Of a stretch of 64,000 nucleotides of DNA, positions 1 through 8,935 are shown one piece after another. Source of the DNA: an uncultured Eubacterium sp. Its GTDB lineage: Bacteria; Bacillota; Clostridia; Oscillospirales; Acutalibacteraceae. The position numbers were made by a program, and so were the translations under genes. The stretch is from assembly GCA_905234495.1 (NCBI GenBank), contig CAJOHE010000007.1, forward strand, positions 125,865 through 189,864, given 5' to 3'. The notes beneath the pieces are model-generated. The model saw only the letters and a list, made by a program, of their open reading frames with translations. It had not been told where the DNA came from and ran no database searches. Every line of letters starts with the position of its first letter. Position 1 is the first letter of the stretch.

Positions 1-67
1 CCAGCACAGCCAGAAAGATTGCAATCTGCTTTTTAGACGGCAATCTCAAAGTTAAGGGTTTCTTCAT
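1..67 (-). CDS. 5' end of an unidentified membrane or secreted protein (partial)
   Basis: Only the first 22 codons are inside the window. The start is supported by a GGAGG ribosome site eight bases upstream of an ATG at 67. The peptide begins MKKPLTLRLPSKKQ and then turns hydrophobic (IAIFLAVL), so it is either a signal peptide or a first membrane helix after a basic N-terminus. It overlaps the 3' end of the upstream gene in another frame, as expected for translational coupling inside an ICE operon. A VirD4/TraG-type coupling protein would fit the position, but the visible part is too short to say. Confidence 0.5.
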   Translation of the reverse strand, partial: MKKPLTLRLPSKKQIAIFLAVL

Positions 68-413
68 TTTGAGTACCTCCGTATCTTTTTCTGATTTCTT
101 TGCATTGCATATCGTTAATATAGTGAATCGTTCTTTTGAGGGAAACCGCTGTCTTTATTTCCTCTTTCATTCCTTCAGTTACAGAGTCGCCGAATACCCA
201 AACATGCTTTGTTGAGAGCAGCATATCAATTCCCATTGATACGCCTACCTGCCTTTGCACCTCATCGTTATCATTAAGAATCAGTGCATAAAAATGCGAC
301 ATGACCGGAATCATGCCGCATCTTTCATAAACAAATTTTGAGTATGCAATAGCGTTGGCGATATTCTGCTTTGTATTTCCGCTTAACGGACTACAGATAT
401 ACGCCTTTTCCAT
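33..413 (-). CDS. DUF4406-like (nucleoside deoxyribosyltransferase fold) protein
   Basis: The 126-residue protein begins MEKAYICSPLSG, with N-terminal residues of the small Rossmann-like domain related to nucleoside 2-deoxyribosyltransferases (DUF4406). A later segment, KHVWVFGDSVTEGMKEEI, fits the family's conserved aspartate and glycine region. Such proteins recur as cargo in ICEs and phages, but their substrate is not established. The ATG overlaps the stop of the adhesin gene (TGATG), so the two are probably translated together. An earlier GTG at 416 is possible but less likely. Function here is inferred from fold only. Confidence 0.6.
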   Translation of the reverse strand: MEKAYICSPLSGNTKQNIANAIAYSKFVYERCGMIPVMSHFYALILNDNDEVQRQVGVSMGIDMLLSTKHVWVFGDSVTEGMKEEIKTAVSLKRTIHYINDMQCKEIRKRYGGTQNEETLNFEIAV

Positions 414-3400
414 CACTCGTCATCCTCGTCTTTCTTCTTTTTGAAATAGAGAATGGCCGCACTGATTGCGCCGCCGAGTGCAACTGCACCGAGTCCGATG
501 AGCGTGCCGTAGTTACGGTCATCACCTGTTTTCGGAGTAGTCTTCTTTGTCTTCTCGGGAACGGTAATTTTAACAGTCTGATTCTTTTCCTTGATATCGG
601 CATGAACGGCGATTTCAACACCGTCACGGTAAAGCGTTTCAAAGACTACAAGCTCTGTAGTCACCTTGATAGCACTACTGTCGAACTTGAATTCCATATC
701 AATGCTACCGTTACTCTTTTCGGGTGTGAATTTCACTTCGCCAGTAACCTTCTTGCCGTTTACCTTGAACGGTTCACCTGTTGACTTATCCATCAGTACG
801 CCTTTGATAACATATTCCTTGCCGACAGTAAGGTTGGAATACTTAACCGTATCAGTAATGGTGATTTCGCCCTTTGCTTTGACTTCCTTTTTGCCGTTAG
901 CTTTCGCTGTTGTCTTGATGCTCGGGACTTTGACAGTTACTGTCTGTCCTTTGTCTTCAAGGTCAGCATGAACGGCAAGTTCTTTTCCTTCCTTATACAG
1001 ACTCTCGAATACTACGATATCCGTGTCAGATTTGATGAACTTGGAGTCAAATTCAAAGGTCACCTCAACCGAACCGCTGGGCTGTTCGGGAGTGAACGTT
1101 GCTTCGGAAGTTACTTCGCTGCCGTCAATGATGAGTGCCTTGCCTGTGGTTTTATCCATGAGAATGCCTTTTACAACATACTCTGTTCCGGGGACAAGGT
1201 GTTTGTACTCAACCGTGTCGGTAAGCGTGAAGACTTCCGTTGCGCAAATCGTTTTTTCGCCGTCAACCTCTGCGGTGGTTTTAAGCTCGGGTATAAGGTC
1301 ATTTGCTACCTTTATCTCAATGACTTTACCATCTATTTCTACGTCAAAGTGGTGGATATCGGTGTTTGCAAGATAACCGGCTGCAGATTTGAGCTCTCTG
1401 ATAGCCCATTTTCCGAACGGTACATTGTTAAATTCAAAGACTCCGTTTTCATCCGTTACGGCAGTGAGGATTGCTGTATCCTCGTTGAATTTAACCTCAT
1501 CGTTCCTGAATAAGCCAAAGGTTGCACCCTTGATTGCCTTTTCGGTTTCTCTGTCAAACTTGTATCCCTTAACGGAGCCGTAAATGAGTTTGTTCTCAAT
1601 GGCTTCGTCTTTGCCGAAGTCAATATTGATGGTTTCTACTTCCTGTCCCTGATACTCTGTATCAAAATCGAACTTTGTATCAAGAAGGATATAGTGTTCA
1701 TCGGTAGCGACTTCCTTTGCGTACCACTTGAAACCAATAGGAAGGTCAACATCAAAGGCAATGTTGCCGTCTTTATCGCAGTTTGCAAGGCATACGAGCG
1801 AATCCTTCGGAATGGTTGTTCCGTCTGCTGCTGTAATGTCTTCATCCGCATAGATTCCGAACTGAACGGATTTAATCTCTCCGTTCTTGCCGATGTTGAA
1901 TGTTTCGTCAATTTCCATAGTCTTTGTAAGTGTAACTGCTACTCTCTGCCTTTCATTGAATACTGAAAGTGCTGTACTCGTTACCTTTACATCCTGACCA
2001 GCATATACGAGTTCAACGTCATACTGCTGATTAGAGTTGTAGAACGTTGTAGGTGCAGTCTTTTCGACTACAGTGTATTTTCCGAGATATAACTGTTTAG
2101 ACTTTGCGATTCCGTTATCGTCGGTAGTGATTTCATCCACTTTTTCTCCCTGCTGATAACGGGTTGTTCCGTCGAGTGTAGTGATGTCTTCGGCTGCGTA
2201 GATTTCAAATACTGCACCTTTAAGATCCTGTTCTTCGTAATGCGGTGTGTAAATGGTGGGAAACACGGTTTCATTTCCGTCCTCATCCATAGTTGCACCA
2301 CCAACGGCAGTAACTGTTGAGAATACTTCGCCGGTCTTGGTGATTTCAATAACGCCCTTCTGTGCAAGATTCGTTTTCTTAACTTTAATCAGAGTAAGGG
2401 CGTCTTCCTTAACGCTGCCTTCCTCGGTTACATCAAATACAATAGGCGTAGAGTCAAGCACATATCCGTACGGAGCCTGCACTTCTACAAGTCTGTAACC
2501 GCTGCCGAAGTCAAGTTTTTCGGGAGTTACAAGATAGCCTTCTGCGTTTGTATAGAAGGTGTCAATCGTTGTAGGTGTCGGGTAAGTGAATGTCTGCTTA
2601 ACCTTCTTTCCTGAAGGATCAAGAATCTGGAAACCTGCACCTGCGTAGGCAATCTGCTTTCCTGTTTCCGTATCAACCTTAACAATCTTTGCGTATGCTT
2701 TAAACGGTGCATTGTTGATTAAGAATCTGTAAGTGAATCCGTCCTTTGCAACATAGACATCAAAATCGGGAAGGAATGTTGCGCCTTCCTTACCCTTTGT
2801 CTGATGAACTGTATATACACCGTATGGGAGGAGCTTTGTTTCTGCAAAGCCATACTCATCGCAATCAAGAATATCCTTTTCGCTTGCCTTTGCTTTTGCA
2901 TAGGAACCTGCTGATTTGAGATATACCTGAAATTCTGCTTCGGGTTCAGGAATTTCAATCTGCGTACTGCCGTCATCAGAATGTTTGATAATGGCAATCT
3001 TTCCCTTGATGACCTGTTCCTTAACGGTATTGTTCGTAGTGTTATACTCTACCGTATAGTCCTTCGGATCTGCGCCGACATTATATGTCGTGCTATTTAC
3101 AAGGTATCCCTCACTTGCAGAGATTTCCTTGATTGTCCAGTCTATTCCGCAAACATAGTACTTGGTAGTGAACTGACCATTATTATCCGTTGTATAGGTG
3201 TCAACGAGAGAACCGCCTTTGTAGATGCCGTAAACTGCACCTGCAAGCGAAGCGTCACCCTGTGGAGTCTTCGTTTCAATATCTTCTTTTGTAACGGTAA
3301 CTCTGAATTTCTTGAGCTTGTTTGTAAAGGTTTTGTTCGTTACCTTGTTCCACTCAATGTTTCCGGTCTGATTGGCAGGTACAACATAGCGAATTGCCGT

Positions 3401-4654
3401 GTTGACTTCCTCAATCGTGTATCCCGTACCGATTAGAATGTCTTTGAACGTTGCAACACCGTCTGCGTTAGTGGTTGCTGTCAGATTGATTGCTGCACCC
3501 GAGAGCGAAGTGCCTATCAGTTTGAACTTTACGCCTTCAACTAAACCGTCTTCGGAGGTTTTCGTAACGCTTAAATCTCCGCGCTTGAGAACGTTGCTAA
3601 ATGATACGGATGCTGTTTCACCGCTTTTTACAGTTACGGTCTTTGACGATGCAGGGACATATCTGTCAATGCTCTGCTCTGTAACTGTGTATTTACCGGG
3701 GACAAGTTCGTTAAGTTTGATTTCGCCGTTTGAATCGGTTGTTATCGTTTTACTGAAATCCGTTCCCGTAATCGTGAACTTGATTCCCGATACCTTTCCG
3801 TCTTCAGAAGTCTTTACAAGTTTAAGGCTGCCGAGCGGTGTGATATTGCCGGAGAGTGAAAACGATACAGGATCATAATACGCAGAGTACACGAGTTTCT
3901 GATAATCTTCGCTGCCATAAGGATAGAAGAGAAGCAATTCATCGTCATCGCCTGTGTTCTCCTTGTAATATGTTCCGTTTCCGATAGCAAAGGATGTCTT
4001 CGTACAACTCTTATCTACCGTGATTTTCAGCGTATTCTTATTCGCTTCATGCACAATTTTGATGCCGTTCTTGTCCTGTGTAAAGGCAGGATAGTCTTTA
4101 AGCACCTTGTTTGTATCGGTTACCGTCAGAGAGTTTCCGGCAACAATCGTTCCGACATTTTTCGTGTCAAAGGAAGGCGTTGTATCGAGATTTTCCATAT
4201 TCTTTTCGGCGTTTTCAATCCAATCGTTATAGTCGCTGTTTGAAAAATCCCAAGAAGTGCTGTCGCCCATAATAGACCACACTTTTTTCTGACACATAGC
4301 CATGTCTTTCCAATTGATAGAGTTCCCGTGTTCCATATAGTATCCGGCAAAGATCCATTTAGCCGCCGAAATGACTTTCGCACTTGAACCGGCTCTCTTT
4401 GCCTTCAGATATGACTTTTCGGGACTGGTTGTGCCGTATTCAATACAGAAAACAGGGTAGGTTGTACCGCTTTTGGTGGTTGTGTGAAGCTGATGTCCGT
4501 AATGCCACGAGACATCAATATCAATATCACTACCACCGCTGACTTTACCTAAATTCTCGGCTGCACTTGCCGTAAAAGGAATAGAGGCAAAGATAATAAG
4601 GAACGAAAGCAGAGCTGCAATCATTCCTTTAATTGCTTTTTTGGTTTTAACCAT
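413..4654 (-). CDS. Sortase-anchored thioester/VaFE-repeat surface adhesin
   Basis: The 1413-residue cell-wall protein has a signal peptide (residues 1 to about 32, ending ASAA). An N-terminal thioester-type (TQXA) domain shows FCIEYG and, further on, MCQKKVW, which supply the Cys and Gln of the internal thioester. Many SpaA/Cna-B-like beta domains follow, each with a Lys near its start and a closing E (for example LVPGKYTVTEQ), as for isopeptide-forming pilin domains. Two C-terminal VaFE modules carry VVFESLY and VVFETLY. The end is a sortase signal TPKTGD, a hydrophobic helix and a charged KKKKDEDDE tail. It probably helps an ICE-bearing cell attach to host or partner surfaces. The operon runs on into the DUF4406 gene. 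Confidence 0.9.
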   Translation of the reverse strand: MVKTKKAIKGMIAALLSFLIIFASIPFTASAAENLGKVSGGSDIDIDVSWHYGHQLHTTTKSGTTYPVFCIEYGTTSPEKSYLKAKRAGSSAKVISAAKWIFAGYYMEHGNSINWKDMAMCQKKVWSIMGDSTSWDFSNSDYNDWIENAEKNMENLDTTPSFDTKNVGTIVAGNSLTVTDTNKVLKDYPAFTQDKNGIKIVHEANKNTLKITVDKSCTKTSFAIGNGTYYKENTGDDDELLLFYPYGSEDYQKLVYSAYYDPVSFSLSGNITPLGSLKLVKTSEDGKVSGIKFTITGTDFSKTITTDSNGEIKLNELVPGKYTVTEQSIDRYVPASSKTVTVKSGETASVSFSNVLKRGDLSVTKTSEDGLVEGVKFKLIGTSLSGAAINLTATTNADGVATFKDILIGTGYTIEEVNTAIRYVVPANQTGNIEWNKVTNKTFTNKLKKFRVTVTKEDIETKTPQGDASLAGAVYGIYKGGSLVDTYTTDNNGQFTTKYYVCGIDWTIKEISASEGYLVNSTTYNVGADPKDYTVEYNTTNNTVKEQVIKGKIAIIKHSDDGSTQIEIPEPEAEFQVYLKSAGSYAKAKASEKDILDCDEYGFAETKLLPYGVYTVHQTKGKEGATFLPDFDVYVAKDGFTYRFLINNAPFKAYAKIVKVDTETGKQIAYAGAGFQILDPSGKKVKQTFTYPTPTTIDTFYTNAEGYLVTPEKLDFGSGYRLVEVQAPYGYVLDSTPIVFDVTEEGSVKEDALTLIKVKKTNLAQKGVIEITKTGEVFSTVTAVGGATMDEDGNETVFPTIYTPHYEEQDLKGAVFEIYAAEDITTLDGTTRYQQGEKVDEITTDDNGIAKSKQLYLGKYTVVEKTAPTTFYNSNQQYDVELVYAGQDVKVTSTALSVFNERQRVAVTLTKTMEIDETFNIGKNGEIKSVQFGIYADEDITAADGTTIPKDSLVCLANCDKDGNIAFDVDLPIGFKWYAKEVATDEHYILLDTKFDFDTEYQGQEVETINIDFGKDEAIENKLIYGSVKGYKFDRETEKAIKGATFGLFRNDEVKFNEDTAILTAVTDENGVFEFNNVPFGKWAIRELKSAAGYLANTDIHHFDVEIDGKVIEIKVANDLIPELKTTAEVDGEKTICATEVFTLTDTVEYKHLVPGTEYVVKGILMDKTTGKALIIDGSEVTSEATFTPEQPSGSVEVTFEFDSKFIKSDTDIVVFESLYKEGKELAVHADLEDKGQTVTVKVPSIKTTAKANGKKEVKAKGEITITDTVKYSNLTVGKEYVIKGVLMDKSTGEPFKVNGKKVTGEVKFTPEKSNGSIDMEFKFDSSAIKVTTELVVFETLYRDGVEIAVHADIKEKNQTVKITVPEKTKKTTPKTGDDRNYGTLIGLGAVALGGAISAAILYFKKKKDEDDE

Positions 4655-4724
4655 GATGATTCCTTCTTTCGTTTAGAAATGAACAAGGAAGGCTGTTGCC
4701 TTCCTTGTCTTTACTGTTTGAAGT

Positions 4725-5348
4725 TTAATGATACTTGAAGTTTCCGGTCCACTTTCCGCAATCGCTACACGACCACGCCTCATAACCATACGGACATTTC
4801 TTTGTGTATTCTTCCCATGTTAGTTTGCCGTCTTCGTATTGCGCGAAGTAATCAGCCATAACGGAATCTGCGTATGCCTTAACATCTGACTTTGAGGAGA
4901 ACCACCGACCCATATTTCCGCAGTCAAGGCTGTGATTATTGTTATTCGTACACCTTGACTTTGTGGTACTTTCCTTCTTTGTAGTGGTTTCCTTTTTTGT
5001 CGTTGTCTGTTTCGCAGTTGTTGTTTCCTTTTTGGTTGTTTCAGCTTTCTGCGTTGTAGTTGTGTGTTCTTTGGTAGTGGTTGTTGTTCTTTGTGTTGTT
5101 TGCCTTGTAGTACTTTCTGAAGTTATTTCGCTTGTTGCTTCTTCGGAAGTATCCTTCGTTTCAGTTGAGCCCTGGTGAATTGTCGTTGGTTGCTGAAATC
5201 TTTCGGACACTTCCGATACCTGCAAAACATTCAGCGAAGTGCTTTCCTGCACGGTTTGGATACTGTCCGCGTTTGTGTTACAGGCGGAGAATACGCCTAC
5301 CATTACAATTACTGCTGATATGATGGCAATTATTTTCTTGTTAGTCAT
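4725..5348 (-). CDS. Thr-rich lipoprotein with a C-terminal Cys-rich domain
   Basis: The 207-residue protein begins with a lipoprotein signal peptide with lipobox FSAC (Cys near residue 23). A long Thr/Lys/Glu-rich low-complexity stalk follows (about residues 60-130, repeats such as TTKKETTT), the kind of spacer that carries a domain through the cell wall. The C-terminal 75 residues hold CTNNNNHSLDCGNMGRW and, near the end, CSDCGKW, which looks like a small metal-binding or disulphide-bonded fold. It lies immediately upstream of the adhesin on the same strand, so the two are probably co-expressed surface proteins. I do not recognise the terminal domain. Confidence 0.75.
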   Translation of the reverse strand: MTNKKIIAIISAVIVMVGVFSACNTNADSIQTVQESTSLNVLQVSEVSERFQQPTTIHQGSTETKDTSEEATSEITSESTTRQTTQRTTTTTKEHTTTTQKAETTKKETTTAKQTTTKKETTTKKESTTKSRCTNNNNHSLDCGNMGRWFSSKSDVKAYADSVMADYFAQYEDGKLTWEEYTKKCPYGYEAWSCSDCGKWTGNFKYH

Positions 5349-5439
5349 ATTTACCGACTCCTTTCAAACACACAGTATATTCAAAGAATCTCAAAAGTCC
5401 AGAGAAACTTTCAGTAAATCGGAATTAACTCGAAAAAGA

Positions 5440-5853
5440 TTACATTGAGGGCTCAAGCCCCTCATCTTCATCGGAAATTTCCTCAAAATCCTGTTCGTCT
5501 GCGGCAGTCTGTGCTTCGCTCTGGCTCTGCGCTTCCTTGTACGCTTCCATTACCTTGCCGTTGAGTGCGTCATAAGCCTCTTTTGTTACGGCATGAAAGA
5601 TATCTGCATACTTCTTTTCGCCGTTCTCATCCTGATAGGAACGCTGCGGCATACTCATAAAGAGACCGTTTTTACCCTCAATGATTGAGATGTTGTGAAC
5701 AGCGAAAGCACCGCCGATATTTGCCGATGCATAGCCTTTGATGTGCGTATCATCGTTGCGAAGGGAGTTGATTCTGACTTTAATATCAAGTTCTTCCTTC
5801 TGCTTCTTTGTGTTTGCCGGTTTGGTACCGGACTTTGTGTTGGTTTTTGCCAT
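5440..5853 (-). CDS. spoVG-like: SpoVG-family DNA/RNA-binding regulator
   Basis: The predicted 137-residue protein starts at MAKTNTK, chosen for the GAGG site eight bases upstream. The reading frame is open 11 codons further upstream but has no ribosome site there. The SpoVG core is clear: VRINSLRNDDTHIKGYASANIGGAFAV in two halves, then GLFMSMPQRSY and a segment ending FHAVTKEAYDAL. SpoVG proteins bind nucleic acid and modulate septation and expression. ICE-borne copies with an acidic tail like this one (EEISDEDEGLEPSM) are common. The lysine-rich N-terminal 30 residues and acidic C-terminus extend the chromosomal SpoVG. It probably adjusts ICE or host gene expression. Confidence 0.85.
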   Translation of the reverse strand: MAKTNTKSGTKPANTKKQKEELDIKVRINSLRNDDTHIKGYASANIGGAFAVHNISIIEGKNGLFMSMPQRSYQDENGEKKYADIFHAVTKEAYDALNGKVMEAYKEAQSQSEAQTAADEQDFEEISDEDEGLEPSM

Positions 5854-5872
5854 AGTAATTACCTCGTTCTTT

Positions 5873-6553
5873 CTACATGCCGACAATTGTGAAGCCTACA
5901 TCTGACTGAGTTTCATCGTCTGATATGTCTTCGGGTTCGACATATTTTTTTAAATACTTTTCGGTTTCCTCATCTGTCAGTCCCCTGAAATTTTCGCCGT
6001 CATCTCCGCAAACGAAAAATGGACCTGCAATTATTGAAGTTCCGTTATCAAGATGAATGTTTCCTTTCATCCCTATGAGCTTTCCTTCTTCATTGCATAC
6101 GATTATTGTGTTGTCCCCGTTATATACGGTTTCAAGTAATCCTTTTACTGCTTTGCTCAAATCTTTATAATGATTCGGGATTTCAGTTTCAAAAGCAGGT
6201 TTGCCTGGCTCTTTGTAAACGATTTTCATCATATCGCTTGGTTTCTGTGTTTTCGTTTCATCAAATTCGATTGATTTGAAACCAATAGAATCGCAAAAGA
6301 ATGCGCCCTTTTCAGTTACTACAACATCGCTCACAGAAAGTGAATAACCCCTGTAAAGCGGATGACCTACTGTATTGAACCTTTGGAATATTTCTTCCAA
6401 ATCGGTTTCATCTATAACGGCATTGAAAACTTCGTCATAGGCTGACGGATTAATATTGAGATTTCCACACAGATTGTTTCTCTCGTCAGAACCAAGGAAA
6501 TGCGTTCTGTCAGGATCTCTTTCGGAATTGATTTGGTAGATTTTTACTCTCAT
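5873..6553 (-). CDS. YodL and DUF3846 two-domain ICE protein
   Basis: The 226-residue cytoplasmic protein has a YodL-type N-terminal half (about residues 1-105, from MRVKIYQINSERD to FFCDSIGFKSIEF) and a DUF3846 half (about 107-205, with VCNEEGKLIGMKGN and IIAGPFFVCGDDGENFRGL). The latter is the usual DUF3846 layout, ending in the GPFF and GLTDEE segments. These proteins sit beside DUF3849 and SpoVG in Clostridial ICEs, and their biochemical role is unknown. The start overlaps the stop of the DUF3849 gene, so translation is coupled. Confidence 0.75.
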   Translation of the reverse strand: MRVKIYQINSERDPDRTHFLGSDERNNLCGNLNINPSAYDEVFNAVIDETDLEEIFQRFNTVGHPLYRGYSLSVSDVVVTEKGAFFCDSIGFKSIEFDETKTQKPSDMMKIVYKEPGKPAFETEIPNHYKDLSKAVKGLLETVYNGDNTIIVCNEEGKLIGMKGNIHLDNGTSIIAGPFFVCGDDGENFRGLTDEETEKYLKKYVEPEDISDDETQSDVGFTIVGM

Positions 6554-7281
6554 TTCAGTTCTATCCCTTCAGTTTCGCCTTCGTCATTTGTGAAATCACT
6601 ATCAGACTGCTTCAATTTCTCAATAGCCCAGTCGGGAAGGTATTCATCCTTTATGACTCCGAGAAATTCATTGCGGTTATATGAGCACCTTTCATCGTCA
6701 TAAAGAAAATACCCAAACACCTTTCTTCCCATTTTTGACGGATCGCATCCGAAGCCGGATGTCGCCTTAAACAATTGAAAATCGGGCGTTTTGTATTGGT
6801 CTTTAAGAAGATTTGGATTAATGACAAGCACTTTGCCCTCATAATTCAGCGGACTGTCGCTTTCAACGCAATGAGAGGGATCAAACAAACCGAGCTTGTT
6901 CCACTCATCCCTTGCCTCATCGACAAATCCGCTAAGGATTACAGGATGGACATTTATATCATATTCGGAACGAATATTGCTTTTCGGAATGTATCCGATT
7001 TCTGCCCATTCTTTGTTTGATTGAGAGTACCTGCCATCCTGTTTGTGCTGGCGGATAGTGTTTTTAAGCATATAGTTTACTCTGTTGAAGCCATACTCCT
7101 CAATAACGGATTTTGCACAGTCTTTATCGAGACAGTTATTGACATATCCTTTATGGATGGCTTCTTCAATGGCTTTTACGCATTCCACATTTGCCTTATG
7201 GCTTGCTCGCCACTTATCCACCTCACCGAAGTGTCTTGCTGTGTCAAGCGATTCGCGGTAGAGCATTACAAAATCAGCCAC
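6550..7281 (-). CDS. DUF3849 ICE accessory protein
   Basis: The 243-residue protein carries the DUF3849 signature from the N-terminus: MLYRESLDTARHFGEVDKWR, followed by NVECVKAIEEAI and GFNRVNYMLKNTIRQHK. It has no membrane segment or signal peptide. A second region (about residues 110-200) is less typical and contains GYFLYDDERCSYNRNEF. The family is confined mainly to mobile elements of Firmicutes and has no known activity. The gene overlaps both neighbours by a few bases (7274-7281 and 6550-6553), which places it inside a tightly coupled operon. Confidence 0.8.
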   Translation of the reverse strand: MADFVMLYRESLDTARHFGEVDKWRASHKANVECVKAIEEAIHKGYVNNCLDKDCAKSVIEEYGFNRVNYMLKNTIRQHKQDGRYSQSNKEWAEIGYIPKSNIRSEYDINVHPVILSGFVDEARDEWNKLGLFDPSHCVESDSPLNYEGKVLVINPNLLKDQYKTPDFQLFKATSGFGCDPSKMGRKVFGYFLYDDERCSYNRNEFLGVIKDEYLPDWAIEKLKQSDSDFTNDEGETEGIELK

Positions 7282-7558
7282 TTAAACCACCGCCTTGTCT
7301 GCTTGACCAATCAGCTGACAGTGCAACAAAAGCCTTATCTCTTTCTTCTTCGGGATAACGCTTAATCACTTCCGAAAGCGGTAGGCTGTTTTCGCTGACG
7401 CAGTTGTCACAATATCTCTCTTTCCTGATGATAATTGTGTTATTCGGCTGCACCTCAAAGCTCAAGAGGTCATTATATTTAACACCTACAATGTTGCGGA
7501 TTTCTTCAGGGATAGTAATCCTGCCTCTTTTGCCGATGATTACAAATTTCTTTTTCAT
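7274..7558 (-). CDS. AbrB/SpoVT-type DNA-binding protein with a short Cys motif
   Basis: The 94-residue protein has an N-terminal swapped-hairpin AbrB domain (residues 1-48): KRGRITIPEEIRNIVGVKYND is almost canonical, with GRITIPEEIR as the core, and NNTIIIRK closes the fold. A CDNCVSENSLPLSEV segment follows that could bind metal, and then a helical tail. AbrB/MazE-type proteins act as transition-state regulators or antitoxins. No toxin gene is adjacent; the only MazF-type toxin lies 6.6 kb upstream in the same operon, so a regulatory role is more likely. It overlaps the start of the downstream DUF3849 gene. Confidence 0.8.
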   Translation of the reverse strand: MKKKFVIIGKRGRITIPEEIRNIVGVKYNDLLSFEVQPNNTIIIRKERYCDNCVSENSLPLSEVIKRYPEEERDKAFVALSADWSSRQGGGLSG

Positions 7559-8496
7559 TGGACTATACCTCCTGTGTTGTAATAGTCGTTATCAAAAAAT
7601 GATAATTGCCTTGATTCTTCAAAGATGTATTTTTGATTTGCCGTTGCCTGAGCCTGCAAGTCATAGTTCGCAATAATGAGTTCTTCAAACATCGCACCCG
7701 GATTTGTGCTTTGCGCCATATTATGAAGGCGCTTTACTACGTGCATATCGAAACCGTATTTTTCGGCGTATGATACAATTACGGGATCGTGATTGTAGGT
7801 TATAAGGAACTTACAGGAGCCGTTGAACTTCTTGTCAATCGCACCCATTGTTTCAAACAACCTTGCGTGTTCTTCTTCTGCAAAGTCAATGTTGTTATAA
7901 TACTTCTCCGTACCACGATAGGGTGGATCGAGGAATATGAAGCAATTGTTTTTGCTCTGTTCAAGAATTACACGTTTGTAATCCCTGTTCAGAATACACA
8001 CGCCCTGCAAGCGCAGGTTTGCATACCAAACACGAGCGAGTTTGCTCATCGGGCTGCGGTTATCAATTGCAAAGCTCTTACCGGTTGAGCAAAAACTGTA
8101 GAGCTGGTTCTCATAAAAAGCTACTGCTCTGTCAAGTTCTTCGTCTGTGACATCAAGTGCTCTGTCTTCATCAGTCAAAATTTCAACCGGACTGAATGGC
8201 TGTGCCAATCTCACTTTGTTGGAATTAAAAATACTCTCTGAATTGGCAGAACACATAATTCTGCCGTTAAAGTTAACGAATGCTTTGTTGTGCTGAATAA
8301 CTCTGAAGAAATTAACCACGTCGCCATTATAATCATTGATGATTTCCCGTTTGACCTTTGGTTTAGATAAGAGAAATTCAGCACTACCGCAGCACGGTTC
8401 AATATATATGTCATGCTGCGGCATAAAAGCAAGGAGCGAATCTGAAATGCAAGCCTTATTGCCTGTCCAGGGCAACGGGCTGACATTTCCGGACAT
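7555..8496 (-). CDS. D12-class (Dam-like) DNA adenine N6-methyltransferase
   Basis: The 313-residue enzyme transfers a methyl group from S-adenosylmethionine to adenine in DNA. Motif X (PLPWTGNKA, residue 7), motif I (YIEPCCGSAEFLL, about 31) and the catalytic motif IV (FLDPPYRG, about 193) are all present in D12/MTase_alpha order. The length is normal for the class. No restriction endonuclease gene lies next to it, so it is an orphan. Orphan methylases on ICEs usually protect incoming element DNA from host restriction, which agrees with the ArdA-like gene and second methylase just upstream. Confidence 0.9.
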   Translation of the reverse strand: MSGNVSPLPWTGNKACISDSLLAFMPQHDIYIEPCCGSAEFLLSKPKVKREIINDYNGDVVNFFRVIQHNKAFVNFNGRIMCSANSESIFNSNKVRLAQPFSPVEILTDEDRALDVTDEELDRAVAFYENQLYSFCSTGKSFAIDNRSPMSKLARVWYANLRLQGVCILNRDYKRVILEQSKNNCFIFLDPPYRGTEKYYNNIDFAEEEHARLFETMGAIDKKFNGSCKFLITYNHDPVIVSYAEKYGFDMHVVKRLHNMAQSTNPGAMFEELIIANYDLQAQATANQKYIFEESRQLSFFDNDYYNTGGIVQ

Positions 8497-8594
8497 ATTA
8501 TTTCACCTCCCATCTTGCCTGAAGAGGTGAAATGCGAAAACGAGGCTGACTGTTTACGCAAATCAACCTCGTTCAGTTAGTAATTATTCAGTTT

Positions 8595-8708
8595 TTATTT
8601 ATCATCAATACCCAATGCCTTGTCAGCAGTTTTTGCAGCAGTCACAAGGCACATGGTAGTGATACCAAGTATGGAACCTATTAACATTCCTAATAAGAAT
8701 TTAATCAT
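8595..8708 (-). CDS. DUF3789 single-pass membrane microprotein
   Basis: The 37-residue protein begins MIKFLLGMLIGSILG, continues through a hydrophobic helix to about residue 24, and ends AAKTADKALGIDDK. This matches the very short DUF3789 family found in Clostridial ICE operons. The start is fixed by AGAGGTG upstream and by an ATGA overlap with the stop of the preceding small gene, so it is translationally coupled. It is too short for usual gene callers. Its role is unknown; the sequence shows only a membrane helix with a short charged cytoplasmic tail. Confidence 0.75.
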   Translation of the reverse strand: MIKFLLGMLIGSILGITTMCLVTAAKTADKALGIDDK

Positions 8709-8926
8709 ATTGTTAACACCTCTGTGGATTCGTCAACTATGTTGACATACTCCGATATAATTTCTCTTGCAATATACTTGTCATCGCACATTATTACTCG
8801 GTAACAAAGCTCTTTTGCTTGATCATCAAGATTGTGTTTTTCAAGTACTTGAGAAGCCTTGCGCATTATTTCAATTACGCTGACCTCGTCGGTAATTACG
8901 CAATCGGGAAGTTCATTGTAGTTCAT
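8705..8926 (-). CDS. Small conserved ICE protein of unknown function
   Basis: The 73-residue acidic protein begins MNYNELPDCVITDEVSVIE and is predicted mostly helical. It is preceded by GAGGTG at a good distance and overlaps the DUF3789 start by ATGA. Part of its sequence (KHNLDDQAKELCYRVIMCDD) resembles a stretch of the next upstream protein (NKGMRDEATEMCLRAALNNN). Both look like a short helical repeat describing residues of the same type, so the small gene may be a duplicated fragment of that domain. No activity can be proposed. Confidence 0.55.
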   Translation of the reverse strand: MNYNELPDCVITDEVSVIEIMRKASQVLEKHNLDDQAKELCYRVIMCDDKYIAREIISEYVNIVDESTEVLTI

Positions 8927-8935
8927 AGCAGCACC

